From: Brachycybe producta
Lineage: Eukaryota > Arthropoda > Diplopoda > Playtdesmida > Andrognathidae
Assembly (NCBI GenBank): GCA_036925085.1
Contig: JAUPFP010000022.1
Span: forward strand, 1,999,501-2,063,500
Direction of reading: 5' to 3'
DNA length: 64,000 nucleotides
Below the pieces are notes generated by a model. It was not told the origin of the DNA and made no database searches. It was given only the letters and a program-made list of their open reading frames with translations. The translations under genes were made by a program, and so were the position numbers. Shown piece by piece: positions 1 through 9,041 of the stretch (position 1 is the first letter of the stretch; each line of letters starts with the position of its first letter).

Positions 1-66
1 TATTTTGCGTTAAAAAAAAATCTTCAACAAAATTGAACAAAACATATTTTATGCATAAAATTGCCA

Positions 67-903
67 TTAACGAGCTCTACCCATTAAATAAAAATATTCA
101 TGTTTCTGGTGGACGGTGACTTTGCTCGGATCGACATTTTCATGTTGACCGCAGACGAGCGTCAATATTTTTCGTTCCATCTCTCGAATCAAATCTAACG
201 CCTCTTCGGGTTTTTCCCTGTAAAATGTCTGATACTGATACCAAGTCATGAGCGCTCCGAGGACATGCGAAACAGAGACTTCTTCAACGGAGGGCACGAC
301 GTCGGCACGAACCACATCTTCGAACGGAAAGTCCAGATCCTCGTAATATTCAAGCAGACCTTCATTGCCAAAGTGAGAATATGATAGAATTTGATTTTTG
401 AAGTAGTCCGGGACTAGTTCGTGAAGTTTTTCCGATAAAATCGGATCGGTCGGATGGAAGAGTTGAAGTGTCGGGTAAAAGATCACGGCGATCGCACCAT
501 TAGGCACAAGAACGCGTTTTACCTCCGCGTAGAACTTCGGCAAATCGAACCAATGAATAGATGCGGCGCCAACGATCATATCGACCGATTTATCGGCTAC
601 AATCTCGGCGAGGTTTTCTGCGGGTGCCACTTTGAAAGTGACATTGGATGGAAGTCCAGGTTCCTTGAGGATTTCTTCAATCTGAGCCTCACTGACGTCC
701 GTGCCGATTATCGATTCGAAATAATTGGCGAAACCGATCGTGTTCTGTCCAGAACCACAACCGACGTCGACGGCCAGTCGCAATCGTTTTGGCCGTTTTT
801 CTTCAACATACCGGACAATGTCCTTTATGATAAATGTGGGCGTTTTGGGACGATATAATTTGTAAAGTGCAGCATGTTCATCACTTTCAAAAGTACGATA
901 CAT
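67..903 (-). CDS. Class I SAM-dependent methyltransferase, array copy 1
   Basis: Single-exon 278-residue protein. Motif I VDVGCGSGQ (residues 45-53) binds S-adenosylmethionine, GTD at 67-69 supplies the acidic ribose-contacting residue, and the stretch around SVDMIVGAASIHWFD (106-120) is the motif II/IV strand. A VPNGAIAV strand follows at 133-140. This is the Methyltransf_11-like fold, resembling the family of yeast trans-aconitate methyltransferase Tmt1 and the Dictyostelium DDB_G0268948-type proteins. It probably methylates a small molecule in the cytosol, since there is no signal peptide or membrane segment. The substrate cannot be read from sequence. The C-terminal half (about 168-278) is the likely substrate cap. 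It differs from the other copies in its start (MYRTFESDEH) and in AASIHWFD, and the variable block 168-190 is unique. The poly(A) signal expected about 60 bases beyond the stop falls at the window edge. GC content is clearly above the flanks. Confidence 0.9.
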   Translation of the reverse strand: MYRTFESDEHAALYKLYRPKTPTFIIKDIVRYVEEKRPKRLRLAVDVGCGSGQNTIGFANYFESIIGTDVSEAQIEEILKEPGLPSNVTFKVAPAENLAEIVADKSVDMIVGAASIHWFDLPKFYAEVKRVLVPNGAIAVIFYPTLQLFHPTDPILSEKLHELVPDYFKNQILSYSHFGNEGLLEYYEDLDFPFEDVVRADVVPSVEEVSVSHVLGALMTWYQYQTFYREKPEEALDLIREMERKILTLVCGQHENVDPSKVTVHQKHEYFYLMGRAR

Positions 904-1270
904 TTTTCAGTCGTATGAATAATCGTTTTTTTTAAAAAGCTTTTAAAATTCTCTACGTGAAAATTACTCGTACTTATTCTAGTTTCTATCAGAATTGGAT
1001 TTTCTTTTTCTTCTTTTAAATTAATTGACGAAAAATGTAACACAGATGTAATTCATAAGCAAACACTTAAATACTCTTAAAATACCACCAAAAAAAATAA
1101 TCAAAATTGAACTTTAAAGTTTAAAATAAAAGTTCATTTTGTAACCCTCGAAAAAAAAAGTTTACAAAATTTAAAGAGAAATATAGATTGAAGTCCAGAA
1201 TTTTGGAAAGAAATTCAAAGTTTATTTGAAAATTGAACAGAAAAAAAGTGCAAATAATGTGATAATTATT
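904..1270. other. AT-rich gap upstream of methyltransferase copy 1
   Basis: The first 30 bases resemble the 5' flank of copies 2 and 3 (a short stretch including AATCG before the start codon). The rest is A/T-rich with no convincing gene. Any promoter of copy 1 should lie here, but no TATA or initiator can be assigned with confidence. Confidence 0.4.
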
Positions 1271-1700
1271 AGAGGTGGAACGAATCCTAATCTTTCTCGA
1301 ATCCGAACCCGAATCCTAAAAGGTTCTCGAATCCTTCATAATAAGAATCCTATATTATTCATTAAGAAGATACAAATAAATGAAATAATATTAAATATTA
1401 AATTATTAATAATAAAAAACACAGTGTGGCTTCACTCAGGGGGGTCGCCACAAAATGATCCATTGGTGATCCGGGTCCGACCACCGAAATTGCAACAATC
1501 GCCGGTTTTTTTATGTTAAGTGAACGCTTCTATTGGACGTCAATGGAGTTCAAACTAATTTTACCAAAGTTTTTAACAATTTTTTTTTAAGGTTAGGATT
1601 CGAAAGATTCGAAAAGACGGAAAAAAACGCGCGAAGATTCGAGTTTTCGAATCTCGAGTATTTTCCAAGATTCGAGGATTCGAATGTCCCATATCCCTAG
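1271..1700. repeat. Family C element, copy 1 (about 430 bp, intact)
   Basis: Ends read AGAGGTGGAACGAATCC and GGATTCGAATGTCCCATATC, roughly inverted to each other, and the interior is rich in TTCGAATC. The same sequence recurs at 5903-6881, 18902-19545 and 62318-62722. A conserved internal stretch around TGATCCGGGTCCGACCACCG identifies the family. Terminal inverted repeats of the TAGAGGTGGGAC type suggest a non-autonomous hAT-like DNA transposon. The superfamily is an inference, because I could not fix a clean target duplication. Confidence 0.7.
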
Positions 1701-1855
1701 TTATAATCACGATATTTTTTTCAAAATAAAACTTTTCCACAAGTTTAAAAAAGACGATTTCAGTGTGTCACTTTAAGTTAGTCTTAAAAAAACCCGTTAA
1801 CTTCTGTTTTTTAAACACCATAAAATGTTTATTTTGAAAAATATAAGGCGCAATC

Positions 1856-1965
1856 TGATTCCTAAAGAAAAAGTATTTTCCAGACATGCTTGATTTTGCC
1901 ATTTTCTTTTCCAATAGAAGGCCCATAACCAAGCTTCATACGGAGAAGGTTCTGTTTGTATTTAC
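1856..1965. repeat. Family G fragment
   Basis: About 110 bases around TGCTTGATTTTGCCATTTTC match part of the repeats at 3950-4235 and 32030-32690. It is a partial copy with no coding content. Confidence 0.5.
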
Positions 1966-2059
1966 TATTTGTAGAAACTATTAGAAAACAAACCTAGAAA
2001 ACAATAAAAAAAAAACAATAAAAAAAGACAAAATCAAGAAAAGAAAAAAAAAATTAAAC

Positions 2060-2065
2060 TTTATT
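2060..2065 (-). terminator. Poly(A) signal AATAAA of methyltransferase copy 2
   Basis: Minus-strand AATAAA about 60 bases after the stop codon, preceded by a T-run and ACGCAAA. The same arrangement follows the other array genes, so it was duplicated with them and is probably used. Confidence 0.7.
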
Positions 2066-2126
2066 TTGCGTAAAAAAAAACCTTAATAGAAATTCAATAA
2101 AAACATATTTTATGCATAAAAATTCA

Positions 2127-2963
2127 TTAACGTACTCTGCCCATTAAATAAGAATATTCATATTTAACGTGGACGGTGACTTTGCTCGGATCAACATTTT
2201 CATTCTGACCGCAAACCAGAGTCAATATTTTGCGTTCAATCTCACGAATCAAATCTAACGCCTCTTCGGGCTTTTCTCTATAAAATTTACGATACGGATG
2301 CCAACTCTTGAGTTGTCCGATGACATGCGAAACGGAGAATTCCGTAATGGACGGCACGGCGTCCACACGAACCACATCTTCGAACGGAAAGATCAGATCC
2401 TTGTAAAATTGAAGGAAACCTTTACTGCCAAAGGTAGCACATGATAGAATTCGACTCCAAAAGTAGTTCGGTACTAGTTCGTCAAGTTTTTCCGATAAAA
2501 TGGGATCCGTAGGATGGAAGAGTTGTTCTCTCGTGTAAAAGAGCGCGACGATTGCACCGTCCGGTGCCAGAACGCGTTTCACCTCCGCATAAAATTTGGG
2601 TATATCGAACCAATGAATACACATGGCTCCGATAAGCAGATCGACCGATTTATCGGAGACAATCTCGGCAAGGTTTTCTGCGAGTGCCACTTTGAAAGTG
2701 ACATTTGATGGAAGTCCTGGTTCCTTGAGGATTTCGGCCAACTGAGCCTCACTGACGTCCGTGCCGATTATCGATTCGAAATAATCGGCTAAACCGATCG
2801 TGTTCTGTCCAGAACCACAACCGACGTCGACAGCCAGTCGCAATGGTTTCGGCCGTTTTTCTTGAACATACCGGACAATGTCCTTTATGATAAATGTGGG
2901 CGTTTTTGGACGGTAGAATTTGTAAAGTGCAGCATATTCACTATTCTCAAAATAACGATGCAT
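2127..2963 (-). CDS. Class I SAM-dependent methyltransferase, array copy 2
   Basis: 278 residues starting MHRYFENSEY. An in-frame ATG lies upstream at 3038 and would add 25 residues with no counterpart in the paralogs, so I chose the conserved start at 2963. Motif I VDVGCGSGQ, GTD and the SVDLLIGAMCIHWFD strand are all present, so the SAM-binding half looks functional. The block after ELVPNYF (WSRILSCATFGSKGFLQFYK) is its private version of the variable region. Its 3' flank with AATAAA matches that of the neighbours. Its 5' flank is nearly the same as that of copy 3 for some 200 bases, including a family H element, which points to a recent duplication of the two units. The substrate is unknown. 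Confidence 0.9.
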   Translation of the reverse strand: MHRYFENSEYAALYKFYRPKTPTFIIKDIVRYVQEKRPKPLRLAVDVGCGSGQNTIGLADYFESIIGTDVSEAQLAEILKEPGLPSNVTFKVALAENLAEIVSDKSVDLLIGAMCIHWFDIPKFYAEVKRVLAPDGAIVALFYTREQLFHPTDPILSEKLDELVPNYFWSRILSCATFGSKGFLQFYKDLIFPFEDVVRVDAVPSITEFSVSHVIGQLKSWHPYRKFYREKPEEALDLIREIERKILTLVCGQNENVDPSKVTVHVKYEYSYLMGRVR

Positions 2964-2999
2964 TTTTCCTGTCATACAGATAATCGTTGACTGCTGAAT

Positions 3000-3195
3000 A
3001 CTAAAAACTAGAAGGGTAGCACCACCTTTTAGAGACACAAATTTAAAAATATAGTATAGTCAGCTTAACGTTTGGTTGATTTTCAAGCAGACATAAAAAA
3101 CTTATTTTAAAAGATCCTAAAAATACCATTAAGAGTGATTGAGTTACACTTCTAGTTTCTAAAACACTTTCAGGATTTTGCTATTGAAAGACAGA
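3000..3195. repeat. Family H foldback directly upstream of methyltransferase copy 2
   Basis: Begins with AAAACTAGAAGGGTAGC and ends with the inverted counterpart CTTCTAGTTTCTAAAACAC. The arms flank an AT-rich centre containing ACTTATTTTAAAAGATC. It lies about 40 bases upstream of the start codon, so it must occupy the promoter or 5' UTR. The matching copy before the third gene is at 5364-5550. Confidence 0.6.
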
Positions 3196-3949
3196 AAACA
3201 CTAAAAGAAACCGCCGCCACACACTGAGACTAGAAATTAATCAAAATTCAACTTTGTTTGAAATAAAAGTTAATTACGGATAATAAAATCTTGATTATAT
3301 TCAATATTCATAATGAACTTTATTCCATACAAAGATCTAATTCAGGTCAAAGTTTAAGAAGAATTTCGGTTCAAGTTCTGAGTTTTCTTTTTTTAAGTTC
3401 ATTTTTTTTAAATAGGCCTATAAATGAGCAATAATCTTATTTTCACGATATCATCTTTCAAAATATCGTACATTTTTCGTATTTTAATTGCCATAAATTG
3501 TTCCTTTTTGCAAAAATACTAAGGCCGGCCCTAGACGTAGCTGTTTAACTGCCACAAAATTAAATGCACATCGCACCTCGTCTGGAAGAGCACACGGCGG
3601 CCCAACTAAGAAAAACACTTTTCGGGGGGAAATGTGTTTAAAATGAAGAGAAGATTCATGGCTTACTTTAGCTGAGGTTTTCAAGTGCAAAAAAAACCGT
3701 TTTAACTAATCACAATATCGGTTTATTTGGCGCCTCTACAATAGGTTAAGATGAAAAAAAAAAATGCAACTTTAAACTAATTTTCTCAAAAAAGTAGTTT
3801 TTTTTAATTGTGCCACTGTTCCAGCTGAGGTGCGACATGTCTACGGTGCGGCATAAAGTGGTAAACGTGTGCAGTTAAACATTACGTCTAGGGCCGACCT
3901 AAGAGCAATCGGAAACTGAAGCCTATTTTTCCTTATGCTGTCAAAAATC
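3196..3949. other. Intergenic stretch without a gene
   Basis: AT-rich, with a slightly GC-richer patch at 3520-3640. The words GGCCGGCCCTAGACGTA (3523-3539) and TTACGTCTAGGGCCGAC (about 3881-3897) are inverted to each other. That suggests a roughly 375 bp element with inverted ends. No supported coding region. Confidence 0.45.
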
Positions 3950-4235
3950 TAGGATAGTAGTTAATTTGCAACACCTCCTAGACAATTCTGTAAAAAAAAA
4001 AACCTGAATTTCCGGATGTGCTTGATTTTGCCAATTTTATTCTGAAATACGAGGCCATAGAAAAGCCTCCATAAGCTTATGAGGAAGTTGTTGACGCAAA
4101 CATCGCGTCAACATTTCCATTCTTCTTTACATTCTGACGGTCACATTAAAGGGCGCCTATATTAAATTTAATATTCTCGAGAAAGCAAGTATGGTGGATT
4201 TAACGATTGCTTTTTCTCGAGAAAAATATTTGGAT
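3950..4235. repeat. Family G copy
   Basis: Shares TTTCCGGATGTGCTTGATTT, CTTTACATTCTGAC and TTCTCGAGAAA-type words, in the same order, with the tandem pair at 32030-32690. It is a diverged copy of a medium-length dispersed repeat with no open reading frame. Confidence 0.55.
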
Positions 4236-4422
4236 CTAGAAATGTTCCCAGACACGTTTTCTTTACAGACGCCACACCACGCGAACATTGTTTCTTGAAA
4301 ACTTAATTTTCTAATTGCGCCCAGAAATACAGAAATTACATTATTACTCTTCTAGTATCAAACAAACGTTGAATATATTTTAAATACTAGAGGCGCTGCT
4401 TGAACACGAGCAACGTTTTTTT

Positions 4423-4428
4423 TTTATT
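4423..4428 (-). terminator. Poly(A) signal AATAAA of methyltransferase copy 3
   Basis: Minus-strand AATAAA about 65 bases after the stop of the third gene, in the conserved 3' flank. Confidence 0.65.
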
Positions 4429-4490
4429 TTGGGTTAAGAAAAACTGGAAGATAAATGAAGGAAACAATTATTTTAAACATAAAAACCCAA

Positions 4491-5327
4491 TTAACGAACT
4501 CTGCCCATTAAATAAAAATATCCATATTTAACGTGGACGGTGGCTTCGCTCGGATGGACAATTTCATCCGGTCCACAAACCAGAGTCAGTAATTTGCGTT
4601 CCACCTCACGAATCAAATCTAATGCCTCTTCGGGTTTTTTTCTGTACAAGTTCAGATAGGGAGCCCAAGTTTTGAACGCACCGATGACACGCCAAACGGA
4701 AACTTGTACGATGGGTGTGTCGACATCGACAAGAACCGTGTCCTCGAACGGAAAGTCCAGATTCTTGTAATGTTGACGAGCATATTCTAGTTCTGGTGGA
4801 CGATAAGATTCAATTGCCGTTTTAAAATACTCGAGAACTAGTTCATCAAGTTTTTTCGATAAGATCGGATCAGAAGGATGACAAAGTTGTTCGCCCGTGT
4901 AACCGAGCACGGCGATCGCACCATCGGGTGCCAGAACGCGTTTCACCTCCGCGTAAAATTTGGGCAAATCGAACCAATGGACACACATAGCTCCCATGAG
5001 CAGATCCACCGATTTATCGGAGACAATCTCGGCAAGGTTTTCTGCAAGTGCCATTTTAAAAGTTACATTTGTTGGAAGTCCAGGTTCCTTGAGGATTTCG
5101 GCCAACTGAGCCTCACTGATGTCCGTGCCGATTATCGATTCGAAATAATCGGCTAAACCAATAGTGTTCTGTCCAGAGCCACAAGCAACGTCGACGGCCA
5201 GTCGCAATGGTTTCGGACGTTTTTCTTGAACATACCGGACAATGTCCTTTATGATAAATGTGGGCGTTTTTAGACGATATAATTTGTAAAGTGTAGCAAT
5301 TTCATCACCTTCAAAATAACGATGCAT
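4491..5327 (-). CDS. Class I SAM-dependent methyltransferase, array copy 3 (altered motif I)
   Basis: 278 residues, start MHRYFEGDEI, no interruption. Motif I reads VDVACGSGQ: residue 48, the first glycine of the GxGxG loop, is alanine here and glycine in the other five intact copies. The other two glycines, the acidic D at 69 and the SVDLLMGAMCVHWFD strand are retained. A single Gly-to-Ala change at this place can be tolerated in some families, but it may lower cofactor affinity. The variable block after ELVLEYF is KTAIESYRPPELEYARQHYK. The end, including DEIVHPSEATVHVKYGYFYL, is close to copy 4, while the 5' flank is close to copy 2, so the gene may be a mosaic. The substrate is unknown. 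Confidence 0.88.
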   Translation of the reverse strand: MHRYFEGDEIATLYKLYRLKTPTFIIKDIVRYVQEKRPKPLRLAVDVACGSGQNTIGLADYFESIIGTDISEAQLAEILKEPGLPTNVTFKMALAENLAEIVSDKSVDLLMGAMCVHWFDLPKFYAEVKRVLAPDGAIAVLGYTGEQLCHPSDPILSKKLDELVLEYFKTAIESYRPPELEYARQHYKNLDFPFEDTVLVDVDTPIVQVSVWRVIGAFKTWAPYLNLYRKKPEEALDLIREVERKLLTLVCGPDEIVHPSEATVHVKYGYFYLMGRVR

Positions 5328-5363
5328 TTTTCTTGTTATACAGAAAATCGTTGACTGTTGAAT

Positions 5364-5550
5364 ACTGAAAACTAGAAGGGTAGCGGCGCACCACGTTTTA
5401 GAGAGACAAATTTAAAAATATAGTAGAGTCACCTTAAAATTTGGTCAATTTTCAAACAGACATAAAAAGCTTATTTTAAAATATCATAAAAAAATACCCT
5501 TAAGAGTGATTGAGTTACTCCTCTTCTAGTTTCTAAAACAATTTCAAATT
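5364..5550. repeat. Family H foldback directly upstream of methyltransferase copy 3
   Basis: Same arrangement as before copy 2: AAAACTAGAAGGGTAGC at the gene-proximal end and CTTCTAGTTTCTAAAACA at the far end, with AAAAGCTTATTTTAAAATAT inside. It sits about 40 bases from the start codon. Confidence 0.6.
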
Positions 5551-5902
5551 TCCCTTATATTTTTGCTAGTGAAAGACGTCAGAACACATTTAAACTCGGA
5601 TTACAAACTGAGACAAGAAAGTTTCACGAAATGCAAACTTTTAACCAACCACAGAAATGAATCAAAATAGAACTTTATTCAAAACGAAGTTCCTTATATT
5701 CATAAAATTAAGTTTAATTTAAGGTCAAAGTTTCGAAGATTTTCGGTTGATTTCAAATTTAAAGAAATAAAATTTTCATTAATCTTAATTAAAATGCTGC
5801 CGCCTAGTGGCCTAAGTTGTTAGCTTACAAAATGGTTACAGAGACAAAAGTCCAATTGAAGCATGCGACGAAATACATTGTCAAAACCTAAAGTTAGAAA
5901 CC

Positions 5903-6881
5903 AGAGATGGGACATTTGAAAAACTCGAATCCCGCAAATCTTGAAAAATATTCGAGATTCGAAAACTCGAATCTTTGCGCTTTTTTTTTTTTTTTTTGAA
6001 TCCTAACCTAAAAAAAATCTTAAAATTTTTTGGTAAAAATTAGTTTGAACTCCAATTGACGTCCAATCGAAGCGTTCACTAACAAAAAAACCGGCGAGTG
6101 TTTCAATTTCGATGGTGGTTATCCGGATCACCTTGTGGCGACCCTGAGTGCCGCCACACTGTGTTTTTTTATTATTAATAATTTAATATTTAATAAACTA
6201 GTGGGGTAACCCGTCATAAATGACGGGAGCAAAATTCACAGGCAATTAAATTGTGCCCAGCATTAGAATTTCTTTTCCTCCGCCTTTTTATGACGTCAGA
6301 CCAAGTAACAAACCAATTAGAAATTGATGACGTTCATAAAAGGGGCGGAGCAAAACAAATTCTAATGCTGGGCACAATTGCCCGTGATAAATTCTAGTTT
6401 AATTTTGCTACTATTATCCCCCTCCCCTTTTTATATTGAAAGAAAATGAGTTTTTCATTTTCTCTGGTGTGCGCATGCGCGTCGCTTTTTCCTTTTTTTT
6501 ACCTTTTTCATTTCAATTTCAGTCATCCCCTCCCCCTTTTTCTCCCTCCACGTTTCTCTCCCCCTTCTACACTTTCCAACCTTTTCCCCTCTCTTGGATG
6601 GGAAGGGTGCAACATATAGTTGACCTTGAGAAACAAAAGCGGATCATTTATTTATTTAAATTTATATAAATTCCAAAGTGCTTCAAGGTTTTTGTCCTTG
6701 TTTGTACAGTGTTAAACACACACACATTTATACACAGACCTGGCTTAATATATATATAACATTTCATTTACTTGTACCTTCTTAATGATTCAATGAATAA
6801 TATAGGATTCTTATATGAAAGATTCGATAAATTTGAGAACCGATTCGGATTCGAGGAAATTTCGGATTTCGCCCCACCTTT
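5903..6881. repeat. Family C element, copy 2, split by an insertion
   Basis: The left part (5903-6197) starts GAGATGGGACATTTGAA and matches copy 1 in reverse orientation. The right part resumes near 6756 with TTTCATTTACTTGTACCTTC and ends GCCCCACCTTT. About 560 bases are inserted between them. Confidence 0.65.
6198..6755 (-). mobile_element. Helitron-like non-autonomous element inside family C
   Basis: On the minus strand the element ends with a hairpin, CCCGTCA loop TGACGGG (6210-6227), then 8 bases, then CTAG followed by a host T (6198-6201). This is the classic Helitron 3' terminus. The opposite end lies near 6750, in an AT dinucleotide run; a clean 5' TC is not evident there and may have mutated. 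Inside is a palindromic stretch (about 6237-6386) whose arms contain AATTGTGCCCAGCATTAGAA. It shares the CCGCCTTTTTATGACG words with family A. No Rep/helicase coding sequence is present. Confidence 0.55.
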
Positions 6882-7162
6882 AATATAAACCCAATAACAA
6901 AGTTCTGCAATTTGTTCTGGTGCAGCTGAACCAACAACCACAAGTTAAGAAACCGTGCTCTATAGTTACAAAAACGTCGCAAAGTGACTTCCTATGACTC
7001 CAAAAACATCTACCGCATTGACAAAACATACTGCAGGCCATGTGACCTTTTTTTTAATCTATCAATAAAACATGTATAAAAAGGGAAATGCTACCATTCT
7101 GGGTGAAGAACGGGAGTATTTTCTAGTAATAAATAAACAATAAGACTTATTAACCAAACATT
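6882..7162. other. Intergenic stretch without a gene
   Basis: AT-rich DNA between a family C end and the 3' flank of methyltransferase copy 4. I see no coding, RNA or repeat feature that I can name. Confidence 0.4.
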
Positions 7163-7168
7163 TTTATT
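7163..7168 (-). terminator. Poly(A) signal AATAAA of methyltransferase copy 4
   Basis: Minus-strand AATAAA about 45 bases after the stop of the fourth gene, in the conserved 3' flank. Confidence 0.65.
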
Positions 7169-7209
7169 TTGCATTAAGAAATACATCAAAATCCATAAAA
7201 AAAAATGCA

Positions 7210-8046
7210 TTACCGTGCTCTGCCCATTAAATAAAAATATCCATATTTAACGTGGACGGTGGCTTCGCTCGGATGGACAATTTCATTCGGTCCACAAATC
7301 AGAGTCAATATTTTGTGTTCCAGCTCACGCATGAAATCTAACGCCTCTTTGGGCTTTTCTCTGTAAAAGTTCTGATATCCAACAAAAATGGTAAGCGCCT
7401 CGATGACATGCGAAACTGAAACACGTACGATGGGTGAGTCGACGTCGACACGAACCATGTCCTCGAATGGAAAGTCCAGATTCCTGTAACGCTGACGAAG
7501 ATGTTCGACAGCCCGTGGCGAATACGAATCATTTACACTCAGAAAGTAATCCGGAACGAGTTCTTCAAGTTTTTTCGATAAGATCGGATCAGTCGGATGA
7601 CAGAGTATTTCGCCCGCGTAACCGAGTACAACAATCGTACCGTCGGGTGCCAAAACACGTTTTACCTCGGCATAAAACTTGGGTATATCGAACCAGTGGA
7701 CACACATGGCTCCCATGAGCATATCGACGGATTTATCGGAGGCAACCTCGGCAAGGTTTTCAGCAAGTGCCGCTTCGAAAGTGACATTTGATGGAAGTCC
7801 AGATTCCTTGCGAATTTTGGCTAACTGAGCCTCACTGATGTCCGTGCCAATTATTGATTCGAAATAATCGGCTAAACCAATCGTGTTCTGTCCAGAGCCA
7901 CAACCAACGTCGATGGCCAGTCGCAATGGTTTTGGCCGTTTTTCTTGGACATACCGAATAATGTCCTTTATGATAAATGTGGGCGTTTTTGGACGGTAGA
8001 ATTTGTAAACTGCAGCATGTTCGTCGCCCTCAAAATAACGATGCAT
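7210..8046 (-). CDS. Class I SAM-dependent methyltransferase, array copy 4
   Basis: 278 residues from the conserved start MHRYFEGDEH. An in-frame ATG 33 bases upstream would add 11 residues not shared by the paralogs. Motif I IDVGCGSGQ, GTD and SVDMLMGAMCVHWFD are intact. The variable block after ELVPDYF is LSVNDSYSPRAVEHLRQRYR. The end resembles copy 3 (DEIVHPSEATVH). Residues around LTIFVGYQNFYREKP replace the tryptophan-containing version (TW or SW) of other copies. The 5' flank (GCAGGGTTCCAACAT) matches that of copy 5, so copies 4-6 form a second flank class distinct from copies 2-3. The likely role is cytosolic methylation of an unknown small molecule. Confidence 0.9.
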   Translation of the reverse strand: MHRYFEGDEHAAVYKFYRPKTPTFIIKDIIRYVQEKRPKPLRLAIDVGCGSGQNTIGLADYFESIIGTDISEAQLAKIRKESGLPSNVTFEAALAENLAEVASDKSVDMLMGAMCVHWFDIPKFYAEVKRVLAPDGTIVVLGYAGEILCHPTDPILSKKLEELVPDYFLSVNDSYSPRAVEHLRQRYRNLDFPFEDMVRVDVDSPIVRVSVSHVIEALTIFVGYQNFYREKPKEALDFMRELEHKILTLICGPNEIVHPSEATVHVKYGYFYLMGRAR

Positions 8047-8340
8047 TTTCCTATTGCTTGAGAAATATACTGCTGTCAATGCATGAAGCTAGAAAACTAG
8101 GTGCTTGAACCCTCTAAGCAGGGTTCCAACATCGAAAAAAAATTTGTTCAAAGGCACTTGATAAAATAGGGGGGCCTTGTTTTGAGGGTTCAAGATGAAA
8201 GTCAAATGCTAGTTTTAAAATTTAAGAAGGAAATCTGTCACTTGAACATCAATTTGAACCCTGCTCAGAGAGTTCAATTGGAGTTTATAGTATCAAGCTT
8301 TTTTCTTGAAGGTTTTCTTTAGGTCAAAATTTATAAGAAA
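8047..8340. repeat. 5' flank shared by methyltransferase copies 4, 5 and 6
   Basis: After the start-proximal CCTATTGC, the words GAACCCTCTAAGCAGGGTTC and GAACCCTGCTCAGAGAGTTC recur in inverted form. Similar text precedes copy 5 (10741-10920) and, more degraded, copy 6 (14890-14960). It was either co-duplicated with the genes or is a promoter-proximal repeat. Confidence 0.5.
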
Positions 8341-9041
8341 AAATGAAAAGAAACTTAGAAACTAGAAGAGTATAATGGAAAGACCAACTTTTATTAATTA
8401 TACAGTATATAATTTTATGAATTAATTATATATTGTTGAAAATTAACATTTAAAAATGTCTAAAAAGACATTCAATATTAATCGTTATGGAAATACTTTT
8501 AAGAAACGCACTAATCTAGTATTTAACAAAAAAAAATGAATTTCGTCTTTCTCAAAACTGCTTCCTAATAAAAATTAATTATTTAAAAATTTGATTAAAA
8601 AATAGTCAAATTTTCATATTTTCCATGCATTAATTATGAAACCAAAAAAATTCAAATTAGACTATAATAGGTTTCTTCGCCATAAAAAAAAAGCTCTTCT
8701 AGTTTCGAACACACTTTAAACTTGAAGTTCCATATACTTAAAATGTCAGCAAAACACCAATAAACCACCACCACCACCACCAAAGCCAACCAATATCCAC
8801 AAACTGAACTAACTTTGATTTACACATAAAGGTTATCTAAGAAAATTAGGAATTATATAAAGAACAGGGTCAAAGTTCACGAAGGATCAAAGAGGGAGAA
8901 ACGAAAATCAATATGTAGGGCGTACAATAAAAAACATCCTATGGGTGCATTCTGTACCATAGCTGAGTTTCGTCACTAGAATGCGCCACCTCTACTTAAA
9001 GCTCAATTCTTTCTCAGTTACTCCACAAGTCAATGATTATA
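8341..9041. repeat. Family H copy and a CCA-rich tract
   Basis: Inverted arms AACTAGAAGAGTATAATGG (near 8363) and CTCTTCTAGTTTCGAACAC (near 8694) bracket AT-rich DNA. A short (CCA)n tract at about 8766-8782 is shared in position with the CCA tract upstream of the pseudogene at 13136. No gene is seen. Confidence 0.5.

Noticed and set aside
454-858. Plus-strand frame opposite methyltransferase copy 1 and its counterparts opposite other copies
   Set aside because: Antisense shadows of a GC-richer conserved gene; their lengths vary among copies and they have no independent conservation.
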